A DNA stretch of 64,000 nt, from assembly GCF_020073745.1 (NCBI RefSeq), contig NZ_JAIRAU010000027.1, forward strand, positions 204,001-268,000. The letters run 5' to 3'. The notes beneath the pieces are model-generated. The model saw only the letters and a list, made by a program, of their open reading frames with translations, was not told where the DNA came from and searched no databases. This document shows positions 7,883 to 16,209 of this stretch, piece after piece. A program made the translations under genes and the position numbers. Numbering within the stretch: position 1 is the first letter of the stretch; each line of letters begins with the position of its first letter. The DNA comes from Nannocystis pusilla (GTDB lineage Bacteria > Myxococcota_A > Polyangia > Nannocystales > Nannocystaceae).

Positions 7883-8359
7883 TCACAGGTCGGCGGCCGT
7901 GGGGGCGCCGCAGGCGAGCCACTCGCCGAGCTGGGCCCGCTCGTCGGCGGGGGGCGGACCGACGGGGGGCATGGTGGCGTTCTGGTCGGCGGCGCGGGCC
8001 CAGATCTGCGCGGCCTGGGCGCGCACCTTGTCGAGGCTCTCGAAGTCGACGCCGAGCGGGGCGCCGGCCCGGCCGCCCTCCTTCAGGGCGACGTGGTGAC
8101 AGCCGGTGCAGTGGGTCAGCATGAACGGGGCGCCGAAATTCTCGGCGGTGAGGATGCTGTCCTCGGGGCAAGGTCGCTCGGCGAGGCTGGGATAGTCGGC
8201 GGTCGCGTCGCCGGTGGTCGGGACGGCCGTTGCGCTCGCGTCGGTGGTGGTCGCGGCGGCGGTGTTCGTGTCGCTGTCTGAAGGGACAGGGTCGCCAGTA
8301 CAGGACGCAAGGGACAGGCAGAGGAGGGCGAGCAGGCGCGGGTCAGGCCGAGAGGGCAT
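7883..8359 (-). CDS. Cytochrome c-like lipoprotein
   Basis: 158 residues. The signal peptide ends in the lipobox LSLASC (Cys20), followed by a Ser/Thr/Asp linker and then a single haem-c attachment motif, CTGCH (84-88), in the context APFMLTHCTGCHHVAL. A likely axial Met follows in NATMPPVG. It is probably an electron-transfer or haem-binding lipoprotein outside the cytoplasm. Its start overlaps the end of the DUF1501 gene by 17 bp, placing it third in a minus-strand operon. A four-box 14-bp-period array (8273-8318) covers the codons around the lipobox Cys. Confidence 0.8.
   Translation of the reverse strand: MPSRPDPRLLALLCLSLASCTGDPVPSDSDTNTAAATTTDASATAVPTTGDATADYPSLAERPCPEDSILTAENFGAPFMLTHCTGCHHVALKEGGRAGAPLGVDFESLDKVRAQAAQIWARAADQNATMPPVGPPPADERAQLGEWLACGAPTAADL
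8273..8318. repeat. 14-bp-period array, four boxes, in signal-peptide codons
   Basis: Boxes: 8273 GCTG, 8287 CAGG, 8301 CAGG, 8315 CAGG. Spacers are tctgaaggga, gtcgccagta and acgcaaggga. Three periods equal 42 bp, so the frame of the host lipoprotein is kept. Confidence 0.75.
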
Positions 8360-9575
8360 CGAGGGGCGCTCCGGTGGGGATGAACTCGGACGGATCGACG
8401 CCGACGTGCTGCAGGAGGCCGGCGGCGAAGTCGGCGTAGGCGATCGGGCGGCCGCCGGGGTCGATCGCGCCGGTGGTGAAGTCGACGGGGGCGGCGTCGA
8501 GGGCGTCGGTGGTGGCGCCGACGACCCGACCGCCGGCGACGCCGGCGCCGAGGACGAGGGCGCTGGTGACGGGCCAGTGATCCTTGCCCTGGGCGGCGTT
8601 GAGCCGCGGGGTGCGGCCCATCTCGGAGGCGACGACGACGACGGTGTCGTCGAGCAGCTTCGCGGCCGAGAGCGACTGCATGAGGGCGGCGAGGCTCTTG
8701 AACAGGGCGTCGTGCTTGGGGCCCTGGGCGTCGTTGCCGGTGTGGGTGTCCCAGTCGCCGCTCTCGAGCTGGACGGAGTGACAGAGGCCGCGGGCGAGGG
8801 CGTCGACGGCGAGTTTAATTTGGGTGTCGAAGGTGCGGGTCAGCTCGAGCTCGCCGACCTCGGCGAGCTCGCGCAACATGTCGCCGCGCGGCAGCGAGTC
8901 GAGGAAGTCCTGGACGCGCCGGCTGCCGGCCGCGGCCGCGAGCTCGCGCTCGGCCCGGAGCTCGACGTGGGCGCGGATCAGGGCCTCCTCGGCGTCGGTG
9001 GGGACGAGCGGGAGCAGGGGGGCGCCCATGGCCGGGAAGGTGACCTTGGGATCGAGGAGGGTGACGATCTGGTTGGCGGAACCTGTCCTCGCGGACAGGG
9101 CGCCGTAGGGGCCGCTGAAGGCGGTGCGGCCGAGGATCAGGTAGGGGGCGGGGAGATCGGGGGCGAGGCGGGCGGCGGCGATGGCGGCGACGTCGGGGGC
9201 GGTGTCGTCGAGCACGCCGGTGAGGATCCGGCGGGTGCAGTCGGGGTGGGCGACGGAGGCGACCGAGACGCCGCGGACGATCGCGCAGCGGTCGCCCCAG
9301 GCGGCGAAGAAATCGCCGACCGACGGGCGCGCGGCGTGGGTCAGGACGTCGAGGCCGTGGAACTGCTGGACGGCGCCGTCGGGGCCGTCGACGCCGCCGA
9401 CCCCCGGCTTGGGGTCGATGGCGTAAGTGGTGTCCCAGCCGCCCTGGACGAGCACGAGGACGAGCCGGCGGGCCGGGCCGACCTGGGCGGCGGCGCTGCC
9501 GTCGACGAGCGCGCCGGCGGCGGCGAGGGCGTAAAAGCTGCTCTTGAGCCAGGTACGTCGGGACAGGGCGTTCAT
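8343..9575 (-). CDS. DUF1501 family protein, Tat-exported
   Basis: 410 residues from the ATG at 9575. A Tat signal opens the protein (MNALSRRTWLKSSFYALAAA), followed by a sulfatase-like/alkaline-phosphatase-superfamily DUF1501 body: RLVLVLVQGGWDTTYAID, ASEMGRTPRLNAAQGKDHWP, and GRVVGATTDALDAAPVDFTTG near the C-terminus. DUF1501 proteins are typically encoded beside DUF1549/DUF1800 or cytochrome-type partners, as here; their reaction is unknown. An upstream ATG at 9608 would add 11 residues coded by repeat DNA, so it was not chosen. The whole 5' end, including the twin-Arg codons, lies inside a seven-box array (9550-9637). Confidence 0.87.
   Translation of the reverse strand: MNALSRRTWLKSSFYALAAAGALVDGSAAAQVGPARRLVLVLVQGGWDTTYAIDPKPGVGGVDGPDGAVQQFHGLDVLTHAARPSVGDFFAAWGDRCAIVRGVSVASVAHPDCTRRILTGVLDDTAPDVAAIAAARLAPDLPAPYLILGRTAFSGPYGALSARTGSANQIVTLLDPKVTFPAMGAPLLPLVPTDAEEALIRAHVELRAERELAAAAGSRRVQDFLDSLPRGDMLRELAEVGELELTRTFDTQIKLAVDALARGLCHSVQLESGDWDTHTGNDAQGPKHDALFKSLAALMQSLSAAKLLDDTVVVVASEMGRTPRLNAAQGKDHWPVTSALVLGAGVAGGRVVGATTDALDAAPVDFTTGAIDPGGRPIAYADFAAGLLQHVGVDPSEFIPTGAPLDALSA
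9082..9099. repeat. 14-bp-period unit inside DUF1501 gene
   Basis: CCTG, spacer tcctcgcgga, CAGG: a 7-bp perfect stem with loop TCGC. It encodes LSARTG on the gene strand. Confidence 0.65.
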
Positions 9576-9637
9576 GACATGCTCGTTAGGACAGGGTGGA
9601 AGGAACATGTTGGAGTGGACATGTTCACCGGGTCAGT
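9550..9637. repeat. 14-bp-period array, seven boxes, over the gene junction
   Basis: Boxes at 9550 CAGG, 9564 CAGG, 9578 CATG, 9592 CAGG, 9606 CATG, 9620 CATG and 9634 CAGT. The pair at 9606/9620 gives an 8-bp inverted repeat. The array spans the start of the DUF1501 gene, the 57-bp gap, and the last codon of the upstream haem lipoprotein. Confidence 0.88.
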
Positions 9638-11378
9638 AGAAGGCGATCCGGACGTCCTGCAGGAGGGCGGTGAGGGTGACCTTCCACGCCCGCTTGACGT
9701 CGCCGGGGGCCAGGGCGAGCGCGGCCTTGAACAGCTCGAGGGTCTCGCCGACCTCGGGGTGGTCGTCGGCGAGGTCGCGGCCGAACAGGCGCCGGTGCAG
9801 GAGGGCGATCTGCGGCCGCAGCTTGGCCTGGCCGGTGTCGACGACGGACACGAGGGTGAACAGGCGCCGCGCGGCCTTGTCGTCGACGGCGAAGTCGTCC
9901 TCGACGACGTCGCCCGCGGCCTGGCGCGCGAGGGCCCGCAGGACCAGGCTGGTGGTGGCGCTGTAGGTGTACGAGGCGGCGGTGACGAAGACCGCGTCGA
10001 GGCCGCCGGCGAGGACGTGGTAGCCGATCAGGCTGTCGTCCATGAGGTCGAGGACGCCGGCGCCGAACGCGGAGAGGTCGGTGCGCCAGCGAAAGCCGGT
10101 GAGGTCCTCGACCAGGCGCGCGAGCTGGTGCGGGCGGGCTCGCTTGCGCCCGAGCTCGCCGTCGGCCCGCGCGAAGTCGTCGGCGAGCACGAGCGCCTTG
10201 ATCATGGCCTTGTAGTCGTCACTGTCCTGAAGGACAGCTTGCAGCTCGCTCGCGCGTTCGAGCGGGACGGCGCCGAGGTCGGTCTGGTGGAAGTAGGCGT
10301 GGGCGCGGCGGGCGGCGCACAGGCTGAAGCGCGGGTCGACGCTGAGGAGGGCGCCGAGGTCGGCCAGCGAGTCGCCGACGCTGCCGAAGTAGTGCGGGTC
10401 GCGGCGCGGGACGCCGAGGACGGTGGTGAACCAACCCTCGGCGTAGTGGTCCTGCGGGTAGCCGACGAGCAGCGGGACGAAGCCCGGCTTGTAACCCCAG
10501 AAGAAGGCGGCCAGCGGGTCGAGGATCTGATGACAGGCGGCGCAGGTCTGGTTGTCCTGCACGGCGCCGGCGACGGCCTCGGGATCGGCGAGGTTGACGC
10601 TGGGGTCGATCTCGAGGTCGCGGTCGTTGAAGTCGACGCAGAGGAATGCGCGCGCGACGGCGTTGGCGCGCCCGCGGTTGGCGTTGGTCCGGGTGGAGCC
10701 GTGGCGCTGGAACAGCCACGAATCGGCGAGCACGCCGGCGTTGCGCAGGTCGCTCGGCGGGTCCTGGACCTGCCAGGCGTCGCCGGCAGGATCGAAGGGC
10801 AAGCCCCACGCGGCGGCCGAGGCGGCGCTGACGAGGGTGTAGTCGGCGGTGACGATCTCGCTGTAGGGGCGATCGCTGGCGACGACGTGCTCGATGAGCC
10901 GCAGCGGGGCCTCCATGATCGCGCGGTTGGCCGCGACGAGGTCCATGCCGGCGAGGCCGTCCTTGGCGAGGAAGCCGGCCGGGGGCGCGGCGAAGTCGGC
11001 GAGCACGAGCAATGCGTCGTTGTGGAGGTCGCGCACGGTGGCGCCGAAGTCGGGCGAGTCGAGGTAGACGTCGACGAGCTTCGACATGGCCTTCGGGTCA
11101 GCCGCGAGGGCGGCGTAGTCGGCGTCGCTCGGCCGCACGCCGCGGAGGGCCATGGAGATCCGCAGGAGGCGGTCGCGCGGGTCGAGCAGGATCGGCTCGC
11201 CGCCGGTGTCGCCGGTGGTGCCGGCGGTGGGGTCGTCGCCGGTGGTGCCGGCAGTCGTGGCCTCGGTCGCGGGGCCGTCGCTGTCGCTGCCCGCCGGGAG
11301 GTCGCCGCAGGCGAGGAGTAAGAGGAGTGGGAGCGCGGGTGCCCGGGTCACGAAGATCCTCCGCCGCGCACGATTCAA
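9633..11378 (-). CDS. DUF1549/DUF1588-like haem-binding lipoprotein
   Basis: 581 residues. An N-terminal signal with lipobox LLLLAC (Cys24) is followed by a Thr/Gly/Asp linker (25-60). Then comes a DUF1549-like segment (about 66-125, RLLRISMALRGVRPS) and a region resembling DUF1588 (TNANRGRANAVARAFLC). A haem-c motif follows at 279-283 (CAACH in CAACHQILDPLAAFFWG), then a long C-terminal helical region. This architecture is characteristic of planctomycete-type cytochrome proteins paired with DUF1501. It is likely anchored in the outer membrane or facing the periplasm. A GTG at 11351 is an alternative start that also keeps the signal. It is first in the operon 9633, 8343, 7883. Confidence 0.78.
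   Translation of the reverse strand: MNRARRRIFVTRAPALPLLLLLACGDLPAGSDSDGPATEATTAGTTGDDPTAGTTGDTGGEPILLDPRDRLLRISMALRGVRPSDADYAALAADPKAMSKLVDVYLDSPDFGATVRDLHNDALLVLADFAAPPAGFLAKDGLAGMDLVAANRAIMEAPLRLIEHVVASDRPYSEIVTADYTLVSAASAAAWGLPFDPAGDAWQVQDPPSDLRNAGVLADSWLFQRHGSTRTNANRGRANAVARAFLCVDFNDRDLEIDPSVNLADPEAVAGAVQDNQTCAACHQILDPLAAFFWGYKPGFVPLLVGYPQDHYAEGWFTTVLGVPRRDPHYFGSVGDSLADLGALLSVDPRFSLCAARRAHAYFHQTDLGAVPLERASELQAVLQDSDDYKAMIKALVLADDFARADGELGRKRARPHQLARLVEDLTGFRWRTDLSAFGAGVLDLMDDSLIGYHVLAGGLDAVFVTAASYTYSATTSLVLRALARQAAGDVVEDDFAVDDKAARRLFTLVSVVDTGQAKLRPQIALLHRRLFGRDLADDHPEVGETLELFKAALALAPGDVKRAWKVTLTALLQDVRIAFY
10221..10238. repeat. 14-bp-period unit inside haem lipoprotein gene
   Basis: ACTG, spacer tcctgaagga, CAGC: a 7-bp perfect stem with a 2-nt loop. 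It encodes AVLQDS. Confidence 0.55.
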
Positions 11379-11521
11379 GCGCCGTTCCAGGCCCGGCGCG
11401 AGGTCGGCGCTTGCACGCGGCGCGGACCGGGGCGAGGAAGGCGAGCGGGCCAGGCGTCATTCACAGGCGTGGCAGGACGCGACGTGGCGTTGTGCGACAG
11501 CGCGCGCGGCGAGGCGGACGA

Positions 11522-13057
11522 TCATTCGCCGTCGAGCAGGCCGCGGAGGTCGGGATCGTCGCGCGCGACCGGGCGGATCAGCTGGTCGAGGCGCTCCCGC
11601 CGCCACCACGCAGGGTCGCCGAGCGGGGCGAACCAGTAGCGGTAGATTTCGACGCGGACGAAGGTGGGGGCGCCGCCGCGGAACTGCGGCGGATCGGCGA
11701 ACAGGCTCAGGACGGTCGGCTCTGCGGCGAGCAGGCGATCGAGGAGGTTGAAGAGCCATGTCTCTCGGGCCAGGGTGCCGTGGGCGGCGACGTCGAGCGC
11801 GGCGAACCACATCAGCCAGTCGAGGCGGCGGTGGTAGGGGGAGATCCAGCACGGCCGGCGGTCGACGGGACCTGGCTTGCAGGGCAGGTCGTAGGGGCGC
11901 CAGGTGGCGGAGGCGTCGGGCGCGGCGGCGTCGGTGCCCTCGATCTGCAGCTCGAGGCGGATGGTGCTGATGCTGCCGAAGGCGCCGTAGGTGTTGACGA
12001 GGTGTAGGCGATCGAAGGAGGCGTTCATCTGCTGGCGCCGTCCGGCCAGGTTGGCGACGACGTCGATGCTGAGCCACAGCACGACGAGGGCGTAGCAGGC
12101 GGCGGTGACGGTGGCCGCCCGGGTGGCAGGCGCGGTGCCGTCGCCGGCGCGCGCGCTCAGGCGCGCGGGCAGGAGGCGGCGCAGGAAGGCGTCGTCGAGG
12201 CAGGCGAGCAGCGGGACGAGGGTGAGCCAGTTGAGGAAGGAGAGGTTGCCGCTGACGATGAGGGTCAGCTGAAACGCGATCATGCCGAGGGCGGCGGCGA
12301 GCCGCAGGCGCCGCGGGCCGAACACGAACCATGGGAGGACGAGCTCGGCGATGTGGTTGAAGACGACGCCGGCGCGCAGGACGACGGGCGGGAGGTGGTG
12401 AAAGTAGAAGCTGACGGGGTTGGGGATCGGCTGGGTCTCGAAGTGACTCTCGAGACAGGTGAGCTCCGTCCAGCACGGGTCGCCGCGCAGCTTGATGAGG
12501 CCGGCGCCGAGCATGATGCGGAAGGCGAGCCAGCGCAGCAGGACGACGGCGACGTACGCGGGCGGGCGCTCGGCGGCCAACGGACGCAGGCGGGCGAGCG
12601 GGCCGAGGAGGGCGCACAGGACCGCGGTCTCGAGCAGCTGGATCTCCCAGCCGAAGGCGTACCAGCGGCCGCCGACCTGGACGATCGAGAGGTAGAGGGA
12701 CCAGAGGACGAGGAGGAGGAAACCGTTCTCGCAGCCGATCAGGAGCAAGCACGAGAGGACGACGCCGATGAGGCTGACGGTCCACAGCGCCGCGTCGGTG
12801 GCGCTCCACCAGAAGAGCGTGGGGCGGGCGAAGAAGTCGTCGATCGGGACGAGCGGGGTGATGCCGTGGGCGCCGACGAGCGGGACGAGCTGCGTGACCG
12901 CGGTGGCGAAGGCCGCGACGCACACGAGGCCGAAGACGCGGAGGACGACGAAGCGCGTGAGGACGTAGTTGCCCTCGGGGCGGTCGCCGGCGACGAGGCG
13001 ATAAAGCCGCGACACGCCGCGCTGGGTCGGGGTGCGCAGGTCGGGCTCGGGCTCCAT
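11522..13057 (-). CDS. Lipase maturation factor (LMF1) family membrane protein
   Basis: 511 residues with about 8-10 membrane segments between roughly 40 and 330, then a soluble C-terminal domain. The family hallmark is clear in the middle: RIMLGAGLIKLRGDPCW, TCLESHFETQPIPNPVS and YFHHLPP. The soluble part ends with NLLDRLLAAEPTVLSLFADP and YRYWFAPLGDPAWWRRERL, as in LMF1 C-termini. In animals LMF1 helps fold secreted lipases in the ER. The bacterial homologues are membrane proteins of unproven function. No lipase gene adjoins it. A 14-bp-period unit overlaps codons for DLPCKPGPV. Confidence 0.85.
   Translation of the reverse strand: MEPEPDLRTPTQRGVSRLYRLVAGDRPEGNYVLTRFVVLRVFGLVCVAAFATAVTQLVPLVGAHGITPLVPIDDFFARPTLFWWSATDAALWTVSLIGVVLSCLLLIGCENGFLLLVLWSLYLSIVQVGGRWYAFGWEIQLLETAVLCALLGPLARLRPLAAERPPAYVAVVLLRWLAFRIMLGAGLIKLRGDPCWTELTCLESHFETQPIPNPVSFYFHHLPPVVLRAGVVFNHIAELVLPWFVFGPRRLRLAAALGMIAFQLTLIVSGNLSFLNWLTLVPLLACLDDAFLRRLLPARLSARAGDGTAPATRAATVTAACYALVVLWLSIDVVANLAGRRQQMNASFDRLHLVNTYGAFGSISTIRLELQIEGTDAAAPDASATWRPYDLPCKPGPVDRRPCWISPYHRRLDWLMWFAALDVAAHGTLARETWLFNLLDRLLAAEPTVLSLFADPPQFRGGAPTFVRVEIYRYWFAPLGDPAWWRRERLDQLIRPVARDDPDLRGLLDGE
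11871..11888. repeat. 14-bp-period unit inside LMF1-like gene
   Basis: CCTG, spacer gcttgcaggg, CAGG. The spacer departs from TCC-N4-GGA at the first base only. Confidence 0.4.
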
Positions 13058-13209
13058 CGCGGAGGCAGGTTAGCGCGGGTGAGGCTGGCGCGAGCAGGCG
13101 GCGAGGGCTGCGTCGTCGCGGGCGCGGAGCGGCTGCGCCGGGCCGCTCGCTCGCCGTCGGGCGAGCGCGGGGACCGCGAAGCAAAGGGCCGGCGAGCGAG
13201 CGTCGAGGA

Positions 13210-13227
13210 CATGTCTCAAGGGACATG
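13210..13227. repeat. 14-bp-period unit, intergenic
   Basis: CATG, spacer tctcaaggga, CATG. It sits between two divergently transcribed genes (LMF1-like and SDR), about 90 bp upstream of the SDR start. Confidence 0.65.
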
Positions 13228-13314
13228 TGATGAGGCGCTCGGGCGGTTCCGCGCGTGCAGACCGATGGCCAAGCGCGGGCGCTTGGGCGTAGTGTGAGGC
13301 CAGCGAGGGGACGT

Positions 13315-14061
13315 ATGAGACTGAAGGACAAGATCGCGGTCATCACGGGCGGCAACAGCGGGATCGGGCTCGCTATCGCCAGGGCGTTCGTGCGCGAGGG
13401 GGGGAAGGTGGCGATCGCGGGGCGCAGCGCGTCGTCGCTGCACGCGGCGCAGCAGGAGCTGGGGCCCGACACGCTGGCGGTCGAGGGCGACGTGACGCGC
13501 GTGGCCGACATCGAGCGGCTGTACGCGGCGGTGAAGGAGAAGTTCGGGCGCGTCGACGTGGTGGTCGCCAACGCCGGGCGCAGCGTGATGGGCCCGGTCG
13601 ACGCGATCGACGAGACGTCGTTCGACATGCTGCTGGACACCAACATCAAGGGGGTGTTCTTCACGGTGCAGAAGGCGCTGCCGCTGATGTCGGCGGGCGG
13701 GTCGGTGGTGTTGATCGCGTCGGGGCTGCATCAGAAGGCGACGCCCTATATGTCCGTGTACGGCGCGACCAAGGCGGCGGTGCGGCACTTCGCCCGCACG
13801 TTCGCGGCCGAGCTGGCGCCGCGGAAGATCCGCGTCAACTGCCTCAGCCCCGGCCTCACCGAGACGCCGATCCTCGTCAACATGGGGCTCGACGAGGCGA
13901 CGGCGAACCACGTCAAGAATTCCACACACGCCGCGACGCCGCTCGGCCGCAGCGGGACCCCGGACGAGATCGCCAGCGCGGCGGTGTTCCTCGCGTCCGA
14001 CGAGTCGTCGTTCATGACCGCGGCCGACGTCGTGGCCGACGGCGGCTACTCGCTGGTCTAG
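13315..14061 (+). CDS. Short-chain dehydrogenase/reductase
   Basis: 248 residues. Classical SDR layout: nucleotide-binding GGNSGIGLAIA (12-22), ANAGRS at strand 4, a Ser in IASGLHQ, and the catalytic YGATKAAV with Tyr and Lys four apart. IRVNCLSPGLTETP and a C-terminal DVVADGGYSL close the fold. It is a cytoplasmic NAD(P)-dependent oxidoreductase; the substrate is unknown. ATG 13315 is preceded by a purine-rich GAGGGGACGT. It is convergent with the thioesterase gene: the two stop regions overlap by 4 bp, and a 14-bp-period unit lies right there. Confidence 0.9.
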   Translation: MRLKDKIAVITGGNSGIGLAIARAFVREGGKVAIAGRSASSLHAAQQELGPDTLAVEGDVTRVADIERLYAAVKEKFGRVDVVVANAGRSVMGPVDAIDETSFDMLLDTNIKGVFFTVQKALPLMSAGGSVVLIASGLHQKATPYMSVYGATKAAVRHFARTFAAELAPRKIRVNCLSPGLTETPILVNMGLDEATANHVKNSTHAATPLGRSGTPDEIASAAVFLASDESSFMTAADVVADGGYSLV

Positions 14062-14879
14062 CTGTCCTTCGAGACAGGCTGGCGCGGATCGAGGACCTGG
14101 GCCTCGAGGGCGCGGCCGATCGGGCCCCGGCGGTCGCCGAGGGCGGCGTCGACGAGGCCGCGGCCGTCCGGCTGCGAGAGGTGGCGGGTGCGCAGCCGGA
14201 CGTACTCGCCCTCGAGCTCGCGGTGGAGGTAGACGGTCAGGTCGGCGTTGACGAAGGTCCAGCGGGCGATGTCGAGGGCGAAGCCGACGCCGTTGATGGC
14301 GTCGGCGGCGACGGCGACGCGCTGGGCGGGGCTCGGCGCCTCACCAGCGACCAGCCGGCCGCGCAGGCGGAGCCACCCGTCCCCGGAGCCAGGTTCGAAA
14401 GGACCTGTCCCGAGGCGCAGCTCCATGGCGCTGTGGTAGCCGACCGGATCGGGGAAGAAGTCGAACACGTGCTCGCGCAGGCGGGTGGGGTCGACGGGCT
14501 CGTCGGCGAGCAGGAGCTCCGGCGGGACGGGGACGGCGGCGCGGCGGATGAAGAGGGCGCTGGCGCGGGCGCACGCGCGGCCGTCGACGGCGAGGGTGCA
14601 CTCGAGGCCCATGGCGCGCCGGCCGGGGCGCGTCAGCGCGACGTCGAGGTGGCAGCGGTCGATGGGGATCGCGCGCAGGAAGTCGGCGGTGACCCGCGAC
14701 AGCTGAAAGTCGCCGAGCTCGGCGGCCCGGCGCTCCATGGCGCGGACCATGAGCGCGGTGGGCGGGCCGCCGTGCTGGGTCCGCATGTCCCAGGGGCCGC
14801 GCGTCCACGGGGTGGCGATGAAGCGGACGGCACTGTCCGGATCGCCGTCGGGGAGGTAGAGCGCGTCGTCGGGCCGCAT
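14058..14879 (-). CDS. Acyl-CoA thioesterase-like double-hotdog protein
   Basis: 273 residues. It begins like the TesB-like/thioesterase-superfamily 'acyl-CoA thioesterase' family, with WTRGPWDMRTQHGGPPTALM carrying the conserved HGGPPAAL-type motif. The second half (WTFVNADLTVYLHRELEGEYVRL) contains the second hotdog with the usual NADLTVYLHR signature. It probably hydrolyses CoA thioesters in the cytoplasm, but no catalytic assignment is possible from sequence alone. It is followed 16 bp upstream by the TerB-like gene on the same strand. A 14-bp-period array (14390-14421) lies inside it. Confidence 0.85.
   Translation of the reverse strand: MRPDDALYLPDGDPDSAVRFIATPWTRGPWDMRTQHGGPPTALMVRAMERRAAELGDFQLSRVTADFLRAIPIDRCHLDVALTRPGRRAMGLECTLAVDGRACARASALFIRRAAVPVPPELLLADEPVDPTRLREHVFDFFPDPVGYHSAMELRLGTGPFEPGSGDGWLRLRGRLVAGEAPSPAQRVAVAADAINGVGFALDIARWTFVNADLTVYLHRELEGEYVRLRTRHLSQPDGRGLVDAALGDRRGPIGRALEAQVLDPRQPVSKDS
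14061..14078. repeat. 14-bp-period unit at convergent gene ends
   Basis: GCTG, spacer tccttcgaga, CAGG. It starts at the last base of the SDR stop codon and codes the last residues of the thioesterase. Confidence 0.6.
14390..14421. repeat. 14-bp-period array, three boxes, inside thioesterase gene
   Basis: 14390 CAGG, 14404 CCTG, 14418 CAGC, with spacers ttcgaaagga and tcccgaggcg. An additional weak box (CCCG) sits 14 bp upstream at 14376. Confidence 0.55.
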
Positions 14880-14895
14880 GCACGGCGACGGTAGC

Positions 14896-15276
14896 TCAAC
14901 CGAGGCCGAGGATCCGCGTGAGGTGGCCGATGAACTGCTCCTCGGTCGCGGTGATCTTGCCGTCGGCGCGGGCGAGCTCGATGAGGTTGACCAGCACGGC
15001 GCTGCGCTGCTTCTCGCTCATCTGCTCCTTCATCAGGTGGGCGTAGGTCTCGGCCTGCGCGAGCCGCTCCTCGTCGCCGTCGATGCCGTTGACCCACGCG
15101 GCGGTGTCGACGATGACGCGAGAGATCGCGTCGTTCGTGGCCTCGGGCAGCCACCCGTGCAGCACGCGGGCGATGGTGTCGATCTCCTCGTCGCTGAGCT
15201 CGCCGTCGGTGACGTGGCTGAAGGTCAAGTACACGAAGGCGAGGATGTGCAGGGCGGACGGGTTCTGCGGCTTCAT
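14896..15276 (-). CDS. TerB-like helical protein
   Basis: 126 residues, all helical. It has two acidic EF-like stretches typical of the TerB fold, DGELSDEEIDTI (near 24-35) and ADGKITATEEQFI (near the C-terminus). TerB-like domains bind metals or act as scaffolds in stress and membrane-associated systems. No other ter genes are present, so a tellurite role should not be assumed. It lies between the thioesterase and the PH-domain gene on the same strand, with short gaps on both sides, so the three may be co-transcribed. Confidence 0.7.
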   Translation of the reverse strand: MKPQNPSALHILAFVYLTFSHVTDGELSDEEIDTIARVLHGWLPEATNDAISRVIVDTAAWVNGIDGDEERLAQAETYAHLMKEQMSEKQRSAVLVNLIELARADGKITATEEQFIGHLTRILGLG

Positions 15277-15327
15277 CGCGCCGAGAATACCCGGAGTCGC
15301 GGCGCGAAGATGCGCGCGAGGCGAGGC

Positions 15328-15939
15328 TCAGTGATGATGATGCCCGAGGACGTCGCCCTCGTGGGCGCCGGGCGCGAGCTCCATCGGCCGGTTGCTGCTG
15401 CGCGCGAACTGGACGGCCTCGCGCAGGCGCTCGAACAGCTGGCGGTGGTTCGGCAGGCCGTAGAGCAGGAGGTTCGGGTGGGTCTGGTCGGTGCCGATGA
15501 GGGTGATCTTGGCGTTGTCGAAGATGCGGTCGAGCAGGTTCTGCTCGTAGCGGACGTCGAGGACGCGCCACAGCTCGAGCGAGTCGAGCCGACGGGTGAC
15601 GACGCCCTTCTGGAACTCGACGCGCCGGCGCGAGATCTTGTAGCGCGTGGTGATGTGCTGCAGGTACGACCACAGCAGCATCGGCGTGCCGATCAGCGCC
15701 AGCAGCCACAGCGGCTTGCCGTGCAGGGCCTCGATCTGCAGCAGGCCGAAGGCGATGCCGCCGCCGAGGATGCAGACGCCCACCCACCAGAAGTAGGTGC
15801 CGATGTTGGCGCTGTGCTTGGCGATGCCCTCGAAGAAGAGCTCGTCGGTGGCCTGCGTCGGCGAGGAGCCGACCGGCGGCTGGGCTTGCGGAGGCCCGAC
15901 CGGACCGGGCGCGGCGGGGTTTGCCTGCGGCTCTTGCAT
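15328..15939 (-). CDS. Bacterial PH-domain membrane protein
   Basis: 203 residues. A Pro/Ala/Gln-rich start (1-30) is followed by two membrane segments (about 45-65 and 70-90), then a bPH2-type domain: RYKISRRRVEFQKGVV, LDSLELWRVLDVRYEQNLLD and ITLIGTDQTHPN. A helix and a natural poly-His end (GHHHH) follow. Such proteins resemble YdbS/YdbT membrane proteins of unknown function. ATG 15939 is preceded by no strong ribosome site. The poly-His tail is unusual and could bind metal. Confidence 0.8.
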   Translation of the reverse strand: MQEPQANPAAPGPVGPPQAQPPVGSSPTQATDELFFEGIAKHSANIGTYFWWVGVCILGGGIAFGLLQIEALHGKPLWLLALIGTPMLLWSYLQHITTRYKISRRRVEFQKGVVTRRLDSLELWRVLDVRYEQNLLDRIFDNAKITLIGTDQTHPNLLLYGLPNHRQLFERLREAVQFARSSNRPMELAPGAHEGDVLGHHHH

Positions 15940-16209
15940 GGGCCAAGGTTGGCACGACGACCGGGGCCGGCGCAATCGCCCGCCCCAGGTCCGGCACTCG
16001 GCTGGTCTTCGGGGCAGGTTCGAGGTCGAGCATGGCGGCGAATCGGCGCCCGTCCGCCAGCGTGACGGCGGTCGGGCGGGGGCGACGCCGTGCTCCCGCG
16101 AGGCGTCGCCGACGTGCCGGGCGACCTGCCCGACCAGGCGGTGCACAAAGCCGTGACGCGCGGGCCTAGGGAGGTCGCGCCGGCGCGGATCATGGTCTAG
16201 CTTGCTGCC

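Noticed and set aside
8214..11321. A 1035-codon plus-strand open frame, rich in Gly/Val/Asp/Arg
   Set aside because: It is antisense to three recognised genes (lipoprotein, DUF1501, haem lipoprotein), has no domain pattern, and reflects high GC at codon third positions.
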